Assembly (NCBI RefSeq): GCF_020382885.2
Contig: NC_058498.1
Coordinates: forward strand, 20,675,001 to 20,739,000
Length of the DNA stretch: 64,000 bases
Direction: 5' to 3'
Source: Scatophagus argus
Lineage: Eukaryota > Chordata > Actinopteri > Scatophagidae
A program made the position numbers and the translations under genes. Below the pieces are notes generated by a model, which saw nothing but the letters and a program-made list of their open reading frames with translations, did no database searches and was not told the DNA's origin. Positions 1 to 31,113 of this stretch are shown in pieces. The first letter of the stretch is position 1; every line of letters starts with the position of its first letter.

Positions 1-2400
1 TTCACGAGTTCAATTTAATATTATAATATAAAAGCACAAAATTCTGCCATTGTGAAATATGATGGCATTTCATTGCTGATGAAATGAATTCCTCCTTCGT
101 ATTTTTTTCCTAGGACAAAATGCACTTACACGTCGCACGTTAAAAAGTAGGGTGTTTTCAAATTAGATTGACCCCGTCCTGACCACTTCCACCAACGGAC
201 AGTAAAGAGGATCACCCAGGTAAAATTAAACGGCTGAATTTACCAGACTATAGTTAACGCACCGCTATCCCCACATTGGTCACACCTCTCTGGGTGTAGT
301 CTTTCCCACAAATAGTTGCTTTTGCGAGTTTAGGCTACTAGCTGGAGCATATTGGGCCACCTTATATAAAATGATATCGGACAGCGAAGTATCAAATCAA
401 ATTATGCAAAAATAATGGGAACGTGCGTTGTTTTACACACCATCCAGGTTTATATACTTATAGTTTATGTAGTGTAAGTGTTAAAAGGAACACAGACATG
501 GACAACAAACCACAAACAACATGTAACCATGTCCAAGCAGACATCAGATTAGCCTGCAACTTAAGCCAGTAGGCCACTCTAATAATAGGTAATCCCCCAT
601 CATGCCTCCCTGACCTTCCTGTACATCCCATTTTCATCCTGTGTAACTACATGAACTTTTGAATGTATTCTTCAAATGCAAAATGCTATTCTAGTGAATT
701 TACGGAGTAGATGGTGTCTGATAATGAAGCATTTGAGTATGTAATTTTATACAGTGTGATGCAAAATAATTGCTGGGTGACAAAGCAAAAGAGCCCATTG
801 GTGGAGGTAGATCTGAAATTACTGGAAAAGCAGACACACAATTATTAAAGTCTTACGAACATTTTACCAGACTTCCTTTACTCCATCAACAGCTTGTTCT
901 GCCAGTTATTGTGCTGACAAAAAATAAAACAGCATTTGCTGAATGTGGTCACTTATTGGCTTCCAAACGAAATGCATTTTCATCATGCATGGAGCAATGT
1001 TGAATCAATTTGAGAGGCACGGCCATTAAATGAGCATGGAACCTGCAACACCTCTGTTATTGCACATGATGGCACAAGGCATGGCTGGATTAACACTCTC
1101 TCTGTGGTTGATGTGTGCACCCCGTCACCTCTAATTCAGTTTCTCATAAAGTTACATCTTTAAATACGTCTTTATTTAATGATACGCACAATGTGAGTAG
1201 CCTACAATATTAACTAAAATAATTAAACCCGCATTAACTGATTGCTTTTGGCCATTTGGGAGGCTATTAAAGCCAAAAATAAAATACCAGAAAAAACAGC
1301 ACTGAAAGCATGGACTGAAAACATAGGCATCAAAACATGTATTTGAAGAAAAGTTGGCAGTGTTGGCAACAAGTATTTAGCACTGACGAAAAGTTCCAAC
1401 ATCACACAGCCTTCAGGATTTCACCTGGAACTCCCAAGCCACAAATGTGTTTCTCTCTGCTGTTGTTTTTTCAGCCAGGTGGGGATTAAAGTTCAGTTTT
1501 AGCTGGTTTGGCAGAAGTCCTCTGAGAGAAGTTCAAACATAAGTTAATGTCATCCGTCAATATAGCTAATGAACAATGGCAGAAAGAAACTGAATCAACA
1601 TACTTAGTGTGTACTTGACCTACTTCACCTGAAACTCCCAAGAGTTTTATGTGAAGTCATGGAAGTTGTATTTTAGGTGACCTTTGTCATTAGTATGCAG
1701 ATTTGTAGATCACACCCTCTTTTCCCCTCTCATCAGAACCCTCCTTTCCACACCAGAGCTTTAATGAGAGCTGAAACTGAAAACCACTGGCGCTAAAAAA
1801 TACTGACAGGATTTTAAAAAAAAAATTGAAAAAAACTGTCACAGAAAAAGTCAAACATAAAAAAAATTCAGTAGACTCAACAAAATAGGAAGACATATAA
1901 AAATAAAATGAAACTATTTTTAATGCCTGGTTAATTTTTCAGTGCCACATCTTGATCTCTGCGGGTTCATCAGCACAACACCGTACACATTACCCACAGT
2001 CATTTGATCCATTGTTAAAACGAAAATACTAGTGCAGCTTTTAAATTCCCCTTAAAACGAATCAGCGGTTCCATCTTGGACCCTCCTCCAGCTGTTGTCC
2101 CCTGGTAACCTCCCACCTCTCACCCCTTTGCATTACCAAGGCCACATTATCTAAATGGGATCTTAACTTCTACTTTAGTTGCAAAAGGCTGACTTTTGAC
2201 GGCGAAGCACAGCCCATGTGGATTTCCTGTTGTGAGGAGGACGGGGCGCTGAACTGTATATTCACCAGAATCCCAGGACAATGACTCAGTAGCTTGTAAT
2301 CAGCCGACCTGGTGGTGGGAGACAGTGTGATCTGATCTCTTCCACAAGGACAGTGCAGTCTCACTCCGGAGCGGCTTCGTCGCCCTTTTTTTTGTTGCAC
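1..2400. other. Upstream intergenic DNA, no gene recognised
   Basis: This stretch lies before the slc9a7 promoter. Short open frames occur on both strands, but none has the codon pattern, splice-site framing or family resemblance of a real exon. The sequence is AT-rich with homopolymer A/T runs (for example around 1795-1830). I see no recognisable mobile element. It probably holds distal regulatory DNA of slc9a7, but nothing in the sequence proves that. Confidence 0.5.
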
Positions 2401-2410
2401 CGCGCATTGT

Positions 2411-2557
2411 GCCTTTAAAAGGTTGAACTCGCTGATCTACGGTGTAAGAGCACTGGACAATTTTCCCACTCGCCTCAGCTGTGCCTGTCTCCCAGCAGTG
2501 ACATGGCATAGAGGCGGCGTGCTGTCAGCAGCAGCAGCAGCAGCAGCATCCTGCACC
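2411..2557 (+). promoter_or_regulatory. slc9a7: slc9a7 core promoter / 5' leader (putative)
   Basis: A TATA-like TTTAAAAG lies at about 2413-2420 inside a short palindrome, about 140 bases before the start codon. The leader contains ATG GCA TAG at 2503-2511, a two-codon upstream ORF. It also has seven CAG triplets at 2526-2546 ending just before the start codon at 2558. The reading frame of slc9a7 is open upstream across the CAG run but has no in-frame ATG there, so ATG 2558 (context CACCATGG) is the likely start. The transcription start is not known. Confidence 0.35.
2526..2546 (+). repeat. (CAG)7 microsatellite in slc9a7 leader
   Basis: Seven uninterrupted CAG triplets, followed by CAT, sit 11 bases before the slc9a7 start codon. 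If translation began upstream at a non-ATG codon they would be read in frame as alanines. Confidence 0.9.
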
Positions 2558-22801
<20,244 letters not shown>

Positions 22802-23870
22802 CCCTCCCATCTTTTTGCTTGCAATGTCAACCGACCCAGACCTGATCCCCAGACCACCTCACTCACCCTCAAGCTCTCTCTACATCCTGCTGACAGAGGG
22901 TCCAGTGCTTCAGAGATAAGACTAAGTGGAGATATGGGAGCAGACAAGAAGGGAGGGTTCAGAGTGACTCTGAAATCCCTTCTGACCTGGGAGCAGAGTT
23001 CAAGGAGCATTTCATCCTCATTATAGAGCTGGAGTATGTTCTCCAGCAGACATATGTCATCCAGTGCGTCCAGAGATGAACTATCTCTGTGCTTATACTG
23101 TGATTCAGTTTTACTGATTGTTTCCTCTGCGCAAACAGGAGGGGAACCTTTATGCAGGATACAAGGACAAAAAGTCCTAATGCAAGATTCAGTCTGCACT
23201 TTTGAACATGTGACACTGTATGTTCAGCTAGAGTTGAAAAAAAAAATAGAATAATGGGGAAGAAAAGGCTGGCAGCCCTCTCCGATCCTCGTTTTATCTT
23301 CTTCTGTAATCACACCCCATCTAGATGCTGAAATGAGGCCATACTCACCAAACTTGAATAGTTCATAAATCAGAAAAAAGTTCTCTGCTCAGTGTGCATT
23401 ATCCATCTGAAGCTGCAAATAGACCAGTGTGTGGTATGTTTGTGAGCATGTTCTTCGTTTCACACAAAAGCATCTGTGTGGAGGAGATGAGGATGTGAGG
23501 AGCACAGAGGACAGTGAATGAAATACCCTTTCAACCACCACAGCCTATCATGGGTAGAGTAACAGGACTGAAGAATGTGAGCATGTAAATAGCTACAATG
23601 CTGAGCTTTGTTCCTTTTTAGTGGGACTGCTCCTCAGTGCAGAACATCCTGTGACTGTTACAAATAGCACCTGCGTATCTTATCTAGATCTTTTTCTCTG
23701 TACTGGTTTGGTTTTCACAGTAATAATGTGGGGAAAGAAGGGTTTTTATACTAACTATGTGTTTCTTATGATTTAATGCTGATTTCCCCAAACTTTAAAA
23801 ACTGACACTCTAATACAGTCAATTAGCAATTTTAGCACTGCAAAATAAACAGTCGGTCTTTGATCATAAT
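22802..23870 (+). other. slc9a7: slc9a7 3' UTR with candidate poly(A) signal
   Basis: Non-coding sequence after the slc9a7 stop. The first clear AATAAA in the sense direction is at 23844-23849, about 1 kb after the stop, and is a plausible polyadenylation signal. The true transcript end cannot be read from sequence alone. Confidence 0.4.
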
Positions 23871-24539
23871 TTGCAATCCTTTGCAAAAATTCTGTATTGT
23901 CTACTGATAAATATGAAATTATCTGATGCAGTCACTGATGTATGGCTGTAGCTGGCAGTTATGATCATCCATTGATGAATCTGATGAGTTCTTAAGTTTC
24001 TAAAATTTCAGAAAAATTTTTAAAAAAGGTCCATCACAGCCCAAGCTGGTATTTTTTTAATTCCTTGTTTTATCCAATCAGTAGTCTAAAATCCATCCAA
24101 AGACTAAGTTAACTTTTAAACATAAGAAAGAACAGCTATGAGTCCTCACTTGGAGAAGCTGGAACCAGTGAATATCTGACATTTGTGAATCAGATTTTGT
24201 GAAATGAGACATGAGAAATGTTATCGCTACCAATGATAAAGGAAGTGCTTGAGCATGAGCACACAGAGGTGTAGTTGCCCTCTACCTGCATCAACAGAGT
24301 TGACAAAATAGTGTGTCTGGGCTAAGTCACTCCAAATATTGACCTCAAATACCAGTCGAAATGGTTAGGACTTAAACAGAATGATGAGGTGAATTGGCCT
24401 CATAAATCACCAACACACAGATAATGTATGGGTTATTTTGTAAATTTAGTATCTCACAAGTAGTTTGTAAACTTTAGTTCCTGTATTATCGAATATAAAC
24501 TATAGAGCCATTTTGTCCTGTTAATGTTCAATGCCTTGA

Positions 24540-24995
24540 TTTTTTTTAATACATAAAAGATTGAGTTTGTGCAATAAGAGTTAGGTGATAAATCAAATGC
24601 TCGTCTGTTAACTCTGAAGCTAAATATGAAGTGACAGTCAGAAGTCAACCTTAGCTTAGCACAGAGACTTGAAATAGGGGGAAATGGTTAGGCTAGTTCA
24701 TGTAAAGCGAGCTAACACACTATAGCACGCCCCCCCTACACACACACAACACACACAAAAAAACAGGGGGTCATGGGCCAGACTATTTTAGGCAGAATGG
24801 TATTAGTTAATTTTGTTACCTTCAAAATGAGCCAGGCTAGTTGTTTCTCCCTTTCTCCAGTCTTTGTGCTAAGCTAAGCTAACAGGTTGCTGTTGCTGGC
24901 TATAGCTTCATGTTTACTGTACAGACATGAGTGGTGTCAGCCTTCTAACGCTGACAAAAAAGTTAATAAACTTCCCAAAATGTTGACCTTTTGAT
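24540..24995. mobile_element. Inverted-repeat MITE, copy 2 (diverged)
   Basis: Related to the element at 19649. The left part contains GAGTTAGGTGAT and TTAGCTTAGCACAGAGACT. The right part contains CAGTCTTTGTGCTAAGCTAA, GGCTATAGCTTCATG and CCCAAAATGTTGA. The ends are approximate because the arms are eroded, and an AC-rich patch lies in the centre (24735-24765). Confidence 0.55.
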
Positions 24996-27849
24996 TTAGA
25001 TTCATTGTACAGCTACAACTATACTCTGTTTATCCATTTATTTGAAGTTTAGTGCATATAAATAGAGATAAGAGAATTTCTCTTTGACGACAAGAAACCT
25101 GAGAACTTATTTTTCTGACTTCAGTGAACTAATGATATTTGGGAACACATGTTGTTCTTCTTAAGTCTTAACTATAAATAAAATGATGAGATCCCAGTCC
25201 AGTTTCTGCTTTTGGTACCAAATTAATGCATGTTGTCTTAACATAAGCTCCCTGTGTTTACAGCTGGTGTGTGTGACATCCAGTGTAGGTAACTTACAGT
25301 TCTTCCCAGCTACACCGAGTAGTATGGACTGAGATAACTCCAACATGCAAATTCTCAATATGAGACGTGCGTTTGGGTCGTGTTGGCTAACATTTGCCAC
25401 AACAGTATGATTATGAAGAGAGAAATAGTGGCTCATGTACATATTATTTCCTTATACTTGGCTCTCATCCAATTGTTGTAAATGGTAGGTTTCCAGAGTC
25501 CCACAGGGCTGGCGGAGCAGATGGTGGAAACAACAACTCTCTCTGGGAGTAGGAGGAGGTTTTTCAGTTGTTTTTTTTCTCCGGGGACTGGCACATTTTG
25601 TGTTCCTTTTACCACGTCTAGACATCTGAACCACTGCCCATTTTAAATTCACCACACAGCAAGTGTCTCCTTTTGTTTTCTCCCTTGACTGCGCACATTG
25701 GCTGCCTCTTTTATGTATCAGTATACAGGGCAGGTGTTAGAGACTCGTTTGCCTAAATTGAATCTGAGGACTTCAAATAAAAGAGAAGCCCTGCACAAGT
25801 TTGATTGCTCACTGGGGATCTCAAAGAGGAAATGAATCTAGTTATATAAGCTGTTGTCAAGCTGCATGCACATTAGGTCATTTAAATTCTAGCTGCATTG
25901 AGAATAAATGTGAGGCTGTGCTCTCTGTCTCACATCCCCTTTAACAGTGTGATGATAGCAAAGTTTGTCTGTATCTAGGGCAATAAAATGTTCACTTATT
26001 CCGGATTCTGAATAAATCATTCTGTTACTTGAACTGGTGCTCACACTAGCTCTTCTGTGGCATGTAAAGGTTACACAGCCTTCAGATACACAGATACACC
26101 AGATACATACAGCATAACTAACAGCAGATATGTTATCTCTGGATTTTTGATCATTCCTGTTGAGAATTTCCCTACAATTGCTGCTGTATTGACTAACATT
26201 GTGCAGAAAAAGAAAAACAAACTGAAAGTATTTCTTAGAGACGGGGGAGCACTTTATGGAGAGTGACATCGTGGCTGACTGAACTGGTTGCTGCAGGCAA
26301 ATAAATGAGCGGAGTTTGGCACTTGACCTCAAGCAGAGGACACAGGCGGGACTCCTCTATAACCTTCATGTGCACTCTATCTTCAGACTGTTGTGCTGTC
26401 AGTTGTCTTGCTGGCTATATTTACATGTAGCTCAATTGTCAGTATGTGCACCTGTTGTAGTAGCAACTGGCTCCCTGGTTCTACCTGCCATGGTTTGCAT
26501 GTCAACATGTTAATAAAAACTGCCAAATTATGAGACATCCATTGTGTTAATTTTGGTCTAAGATGCCATCAAAGGACGTTTGCACTCTGAAATGCACTTC
26601 ATTAGATTACAATTACTCATACTGACTTGCACATGTAGAATTAAAGTTGTATACTGCAACACATTAAAACATAATACAAATGATGTACAGCAATTGCACG
26701 TATCTTCTTAAGGAGATTCTTTGCTAGTTTTTATTAACTTTTTATTGAAGTCAGTTTAAATGGTCTTAGTTGTTTGTTTGACAAGAGAACTTCATCAGGC
26801 ATTTCACCCACAACAATTATTACAGAACCAACTTCTAAAGTTGAACACGTGGATGCTAGTAGACTTTTTACCCCTCCTCAACGAATCTGCAACCGGAGGA
26901 ATGTCACAGCATTTTACAATATTTGAGACAAAAACTAAAGACACTAAGAATAGTATACAGTATGAATAAGTACCGCCTGTTGTGTTTGAGAAAACCTGCT
27001 ATAAAGTTCACTTGCAGTAGAGAGAGGCAGCTCTCCAAGACATGTCCACAGGATATTAGAGAATTTCACACCCATGTGAGTGTTTTGTCAGTAGAGATGC
27101 TGCAGCTGTCTGGATTCCTGAGGGGCCGGGGGAGGAACAATACGTCCTCAGTCAGACCTCTTTTCCAGAAAATACTCTAGTTTCTCCTCTCAAAGCATCT
27201 ACACTGGCATTGTTAGTAAGCCGACTGCAGTTAAGTATCAGTAATGCTTGAGATTACTGCCACGCTTAGCCATAGGACTGGAAAGATAAGTTGTGCAGGT
27301 GAACCTGATGCTGCCACACTGGATCCTGGCAGTCCTCTCCCAAGAAGGACCCATCTTGGTTCTCGACTGCAGGGGATTTGTGGAAGGATTAGTGCTACTA
27401 AAAAGGACAGGACAGTAGAGACAGGCCAGTGCAACGGCAGCGCAAACCTATCTCATCACTCTCTTCAGGTTTATGTCCTCTCTCACATTCTCTCTATCTG
27501 CACTGACCCTGCTGGTGTTAAACGGGTCACACTGTACAAGTAAGCTGCCTTCCCTCTGTATCAAATTCATCTGTCTGTGATTGGCTTCTCTTTCCACTTG
27601 GAAGAGTTTTCTCCAGTTCATCGACCTGGCTTGGCTGAAGGAAAACAACCCAAGAGCCATGCTTGCGAGCTCCCAGTGGGCCACATTCCAGCTGCTTGTT
27701 TTGTTATTCCACCTTTTGCCTTCAACCTCCGATTCCAGGCCCCTAGAAGAGAGAAAAACATCTGAAGATTAGAATAGAACCCTTAGGTTATGGCATATCT
27801 GCACAGTGAAAGGTGTACAGAGCACGAGGACCACAAACATGTTGAACAG

Positions 27850-28180
27850 GATAGATATATAGATATACTTTATTGATTAAAGTAATAAAGTGACCCCCAT
27901 CAAAAGCTCAATCAGAGCTAGTGTCAGGGTGGAGGCAGTGCAATAAGAGGCACCCACTACCTCCCACCCTGTTTCTGATCCATGCTGGCGGCTTTCAGGC
28001 AGCCCAGCTCCAAAGGGTCTGCTTGTGAGAGCTGGTGGTGACAGGCTGCTGGTAACCCTGGGAGCTCTATCCCGTCATGGACAGCCCTACACAATGATCC
28101 CCTTCTTGACAGGAGAGTCTGAGGCCCACAGACTCCCTGCCAGCCCCCCCCGCTATCCATGAGAGGACCCAGCATTGCCA
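27850..28180 (-). mobile_element. Retroelement 3' fragment, reverse orientation (probable LINE tail)
   Basis: On the minus strand this ends in AATCAATAAAGTATATC followed by ATCTATATATC, the tail style of fish LINEs. The GC-rich body with CAGCAGCCTGTCACCACC (minus strand) fits the 3' part of such an element. No reverse transcriptase frame is present. The family is not assigned. Confidence 0.4.
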
Positions 28181-29066
28181 GGGAGAAAACAATGAGGCCA
28201 CTATTAAACAGCAGATCAGTCTTCCATTAAGGAGGGAGAAATATTTATGCGACTGTCCCTCTCTGATAGCTATAAGAATCAGTTACAGTGGTGTCACTTG
28301 TGCTCAAAGGACAGAGGTGGAATGCCAAATTTACCATGTGATTCATTAACTGGTAAGAAGGAAAAGATTAACAGGTTCTCAGTGGTATTTACAACACAAG
28401 AACAGAGTCCATGATTTCCTGATCTGTACAGTTAATAGATAATGAGGTGGAACTGTAATGAGAACACTTAAAAATCATCCCCATCAACAGGTGGATTTCA
28501 TTTAAGTCACTATACATACACAAGCAAAATCACATTCAGTCAAATGAAATGTAAGGATTCCTTGGGGCTTCTTCTAACACATAAAAATACTTTACTTTGA
28601 AAAATAATTTGCACCTGCTATGGTTTTCAACAACAAATAAATATCTTGTTAAAAACTGTTAAAATTACAGCATAATGCTCTCTTGGAGGCTTCAGGTTTC
28701 CACATCACATTCGTGTAAGTTTGTGCCAAATCAAGAATTGTCTGTCTGTGTCTGCAGTGTCAAATGAAACCGCTGCTGCTCAACATAAGGATGCTCGGTT
28801 TTTAATTTGCCTCAGTCAGAAAGAGGTCATAGGTCAGGGTTTTGTCAGAGCACAGCAGTAAACCTGAAGGTTGTTTTTGTTAAACCACTAACTTCCTGTG
28901 CTGACAGAAGCATAGTTTTAAAACACACGTCTATGCAACCTGTCTATTCTGCTTTGCTCCACACACTAAGACATGTACTTATTTCAGTCTAAATCTGCTC
29001 TTCAGTAAACCCCCTTTAGTGTGGTCTCATACCTCAACCCATTTCTCGATTCCTCGTGGCACATCC

Positions 29067-30335
29067 TCATGTTGCTTTTTCCACGCTGTTTTTCTGGTAC
29101 CCCAGCTGCCTCATGACTTCGCTGCAGTAGGCCTCCACCTGATTTATCTGCTCAACGTTGAGTCGCTCCCTCCAGGCATAAATAGCCTCTTTTGCATCCC
29201 TAGATGATATCAGGAAGGGCCTGTCTGACGAATAGCCCTGACCGTGCGTCATGTTCAGCGCAAACTTCTCCAGAGCGGGGAAGGTGGACAGGTTCGAGAA
29301 GCGGTAGAGCCTCTGCAGCTCCACCATGGGGTGCAGAACCAGATCCTCGTAGCGGATGCGTAGGTAGTTTCTCCTCACCCACGGAGGCGCGTTCATCACC
29401 AGCATCATGTCACTGAGCCAGTTATCACAGATGAGCTCCATGGCGCTGGAGACGTAGCTCTCGGCCCGGTTCACCTTGCTGCTCGGCACCAGGAGCCGCT
29501 TATACTTGTCGGTTTGCTTCTTACTCCTCAGCACCTGAATGCTCTCCTTCACCAGGGCCTGTTTGGACTTCAGGCGTGAGTTGTGCACGGCCCTCGGGTC
29601 TCTGAAGAGCTGAATGATCTGGAGGTTTATTGCCGGGTCTTTCATCAAAGGAACGAGCGTGCTCAGGTCCAAAACGCGGACTCCTTTGATCACCATCACG
29701 GGGTACTTCTTACACTCCCTCTCTAACTCCCTAATGTCCCGCTTTTGGCACCTGGCGCACTGGTCCTCTTTCACCAGTCCTATTTCGTGGCGCTTGTGCG
29801 CATCACACAGCGGCGCCGAACATATCACCTTGTTCATCTTCCATCCGAAAATGAACGACGTGGTGATATTTTGTGAGCCGGCGTAAAGTTTGAGGACGGA
29901 GAAGTCGCAGCGGTAAAGGGCGTTCATCATGTCCCGCACTGCGCCCTGGAGACTGGCAGCATCTCCCGGGTACAGAGCCTGCCATATGTGCCACATTGGC
30001 TCGTACAGGTAAAAAACATCCGGGTGTTGGTTGAATAACTCCCCCAGAAAAGAGGAGCCAGTCCTCCATGTGGCATGCAAGTAGATGTGTATCCGAGACT
30101 GGCTCCTGTTGGTGGCGTGCTCTGTCGCGTCGCTCCCGTTAAGTTTGTAACCGTTATCCCACAGCAGCGCCACTGTGTTCTCCAAATCTGGGCATCTGAG
30201 TTGTTGCTGCGGCAGTCCATGGCTCGCGTGTTGAACGGATTTATCCCGGTAATCTAACACGTACGGGATTAGCAAAAGTAAACCTGAATATGCCAGGATC
30301 AAAATCAAGTATTTCTTATGTAGCCTCCTCTTCAT
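29067..30335 (-). CDS. chst7: Carbohydrate sulfotransferase 7 (single coding exon)
   Basis: Golgi type II membrane enzyme of the Gal/GalNAc/GlcNAc 6-O-sulfotransferase family. It transfers sulfate from PAPS to the 6-OH of GlcNAc, and of GalNAc in chondroitin (family knowledge). The 422-residue frame begins with a short basic cytoplasmic tail (MKRRLHKK) and a membrane anchor at about 9-27. The 5'-phosphosulfate loop of the PAPS site is at 88-101 (key residues WRTGSS). The 3'-phosphate loop LFRDPRAVHNSR is at 243-254. NxS/T sites are Asn66, 76, 156, 348 and 361. Human CHST7 is about 486 residues; the difference lies mostly in a shorter stem and C-terminus. The unbroken frame fits the intronless coding regions usual in this family. 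It is tail-to-tail with slc9a7, as in human. CHST7 is preferred over CHST1/2/3/5 because of HATWRTGSSFLGELFNQHPD and the neighbour. Confidence 0.93.
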   Translation of the reverse strand: MKRRLHKKYLILILAYSGLLLLIPYVLDYRDKSVQHASHGLPQQQLRCPDLENTVALLWDNGYKLNGSDATEHATNRSQSRIHIYLHATWRTGSSFLGELFNQHPDVFYLYEPMWHIWQALYPGDAASLQGAVRDMMNALYRCDFSVLKLYAGSQNITTSFIFGWKMNKVICSAPLCDAHKRHEIGLVKEDQCARCQKRDIRELERECKKYPVMVIKGVRVLDLSTLVPLMKDPAINLQIIQLFRDPRAVHNSRLKSKQALVKESIQVLRSKKQTDKYKRLLVPSSKVNRAESYVSSAMELICDNWLSDMMLVMNAPPWVRRNYLRIRYEDLVLHPMVELQRLYRFSNLSTFPALEKFALNMTHGQGYSSDRPFLISSRDAKEAIYAWRERLNVEQINQVEAYCSEVMRQLGYQKNSVEKAT

Positions 30336-30418
30336 TTCCTTTCGCCGGGAGGGGCTGGATAGCTTTTTGAGGACGACACAGCGCTTTGTGTGCGCTGTGG
30401 TCGCTTCAGTAAAGTTAT

Positions 30419-30452
30419 GTGTGTGTGTGTACGTGTGTGTGTGTGTGTGTGT
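30419..30452. repeat. (GT)n microsatellite upstream of chst7
   Basis: Two GT runs separated by one AC, about 85-115 bases upstream of the chst7 start codon on its 5' side. It could be transcribed in the chst7 leader. Confidence 0.9.
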
Positions 30453-30873
30453 AAGGGGGTATTAACCACGCCCCATTAAAGACAAAACACAAGATTATTT
30501 CTTCATCTTTTTCAGACGTACGCAGTAGGTCGGCGAAATAATTGTTTTAATACGGTTACAAGTAGTAGTTTGTATTTTTTTGTGAAATCGTTATAAAATA
30601 TGTTGGGCAGCGAGCGAGGAATAGTACTAATAAATAGTAAATCTCAAAGAGCATAGAAGGAAAGAGGTTCTAACGGAAACGACCTACCGTAACATTATTG
30701 GAGTGCAATGGATTATGGGAGATTAGTAAGAAATTAGCGTTCCCTTGTATTTAGTTGACATTACATTCAGATGTTGAACAATTTCGTTGTTTAAGTCGAC
30801 TTTTTTTAAACACGAGATTTTACATTAAAACACAACAAAATTAGAACACGAGTTTTACCTTCGGATTGATTCA

Positions 30874-30884
30874 GCGCATGCGCA
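30874..30884 (+). promoter_or_regulatory. NRF1-like binding palindrome
   Basis: GCGCATGCGCA is a full match to the core of the nuclear respiratory factor 1 site (YGCGCAYGCGCR), a motif common in housekeeping promoters without a TATA box. Its position fits the tubgcp5 promoter. Confidence 0.5.
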
Positions 30885-31113
30885 CTTGTCCTTGTTTGTT
30901 TTCGGTGGCAAACCGCGCGGTACCGATGAATCAATGGAGTGAAAGCTGTCGTCCCTTTGCAATAAATAGCATCGTTTAGCCAACATTTTCTTGTTTGTGC
31001 TAACAGGTAACTCTGCTAGCTTGCAGAATCGCAGAGTCACCAGGCTAACCTCGAGCCTGACATGTACATGCTTGTAACGGCACGCTAAATGCTGCGCCAC
31101 TGTTAACATCAAC

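Larger units (their letters stand above)
23871..29066. other. Intergenic DNA between convergent slc9a7 and chst7
   Basis: This 5.2 kb interval contains the 3' UTR of chst7 (minus strand, end unknown), an inverted-repeat element near 24540-24995 and a retroelement-like fragment at 27850-28180. Open frames such as 25889-26332 (minus) and 27244-27772 (plus) have no recognisable domain and no sign of splicing. No RNA gene is seen. Confidence 0.5.
30336..31113. promoter_or_regulatory. Divergent chst7 / tubgcp5 promoter interval
   Basis: About 780 bases separate the two start codons, which face away from each other. The palindrome GCGCATGCGC at 30874-30883, followed by A, matches the NRF1 consensus and lies about 230 bases before the tubgcp5 start. 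A GT microsatellite (30419-30452) lies near the chst7 side. Several short upstream ATGs occur in the tubgcp5 leader. Transcription start sites are not visible. Confidence 0.45.

Noticed and set aside
2423..2557. In-frame extension of slc9a7 exon 1 upstream of ATG 2558
   Set aside because: The extension starts at a TTG codon and contains no in-frame ATG. ATG 2558 has a strong context and fits the usual NHE7 length.
25889..26332. 147-codon minus-strand open frame in the slc9a7-chst7 interval
   Set aside because: No similarity or domain could be recognised. It lies in AT-rich intergenic sequence.
29204..30257. Plus-strand and alternative-frame open frames over chst7
   Set aside because: They are shadows of the GC-rich single-exon chst7 frame on the minus strand.
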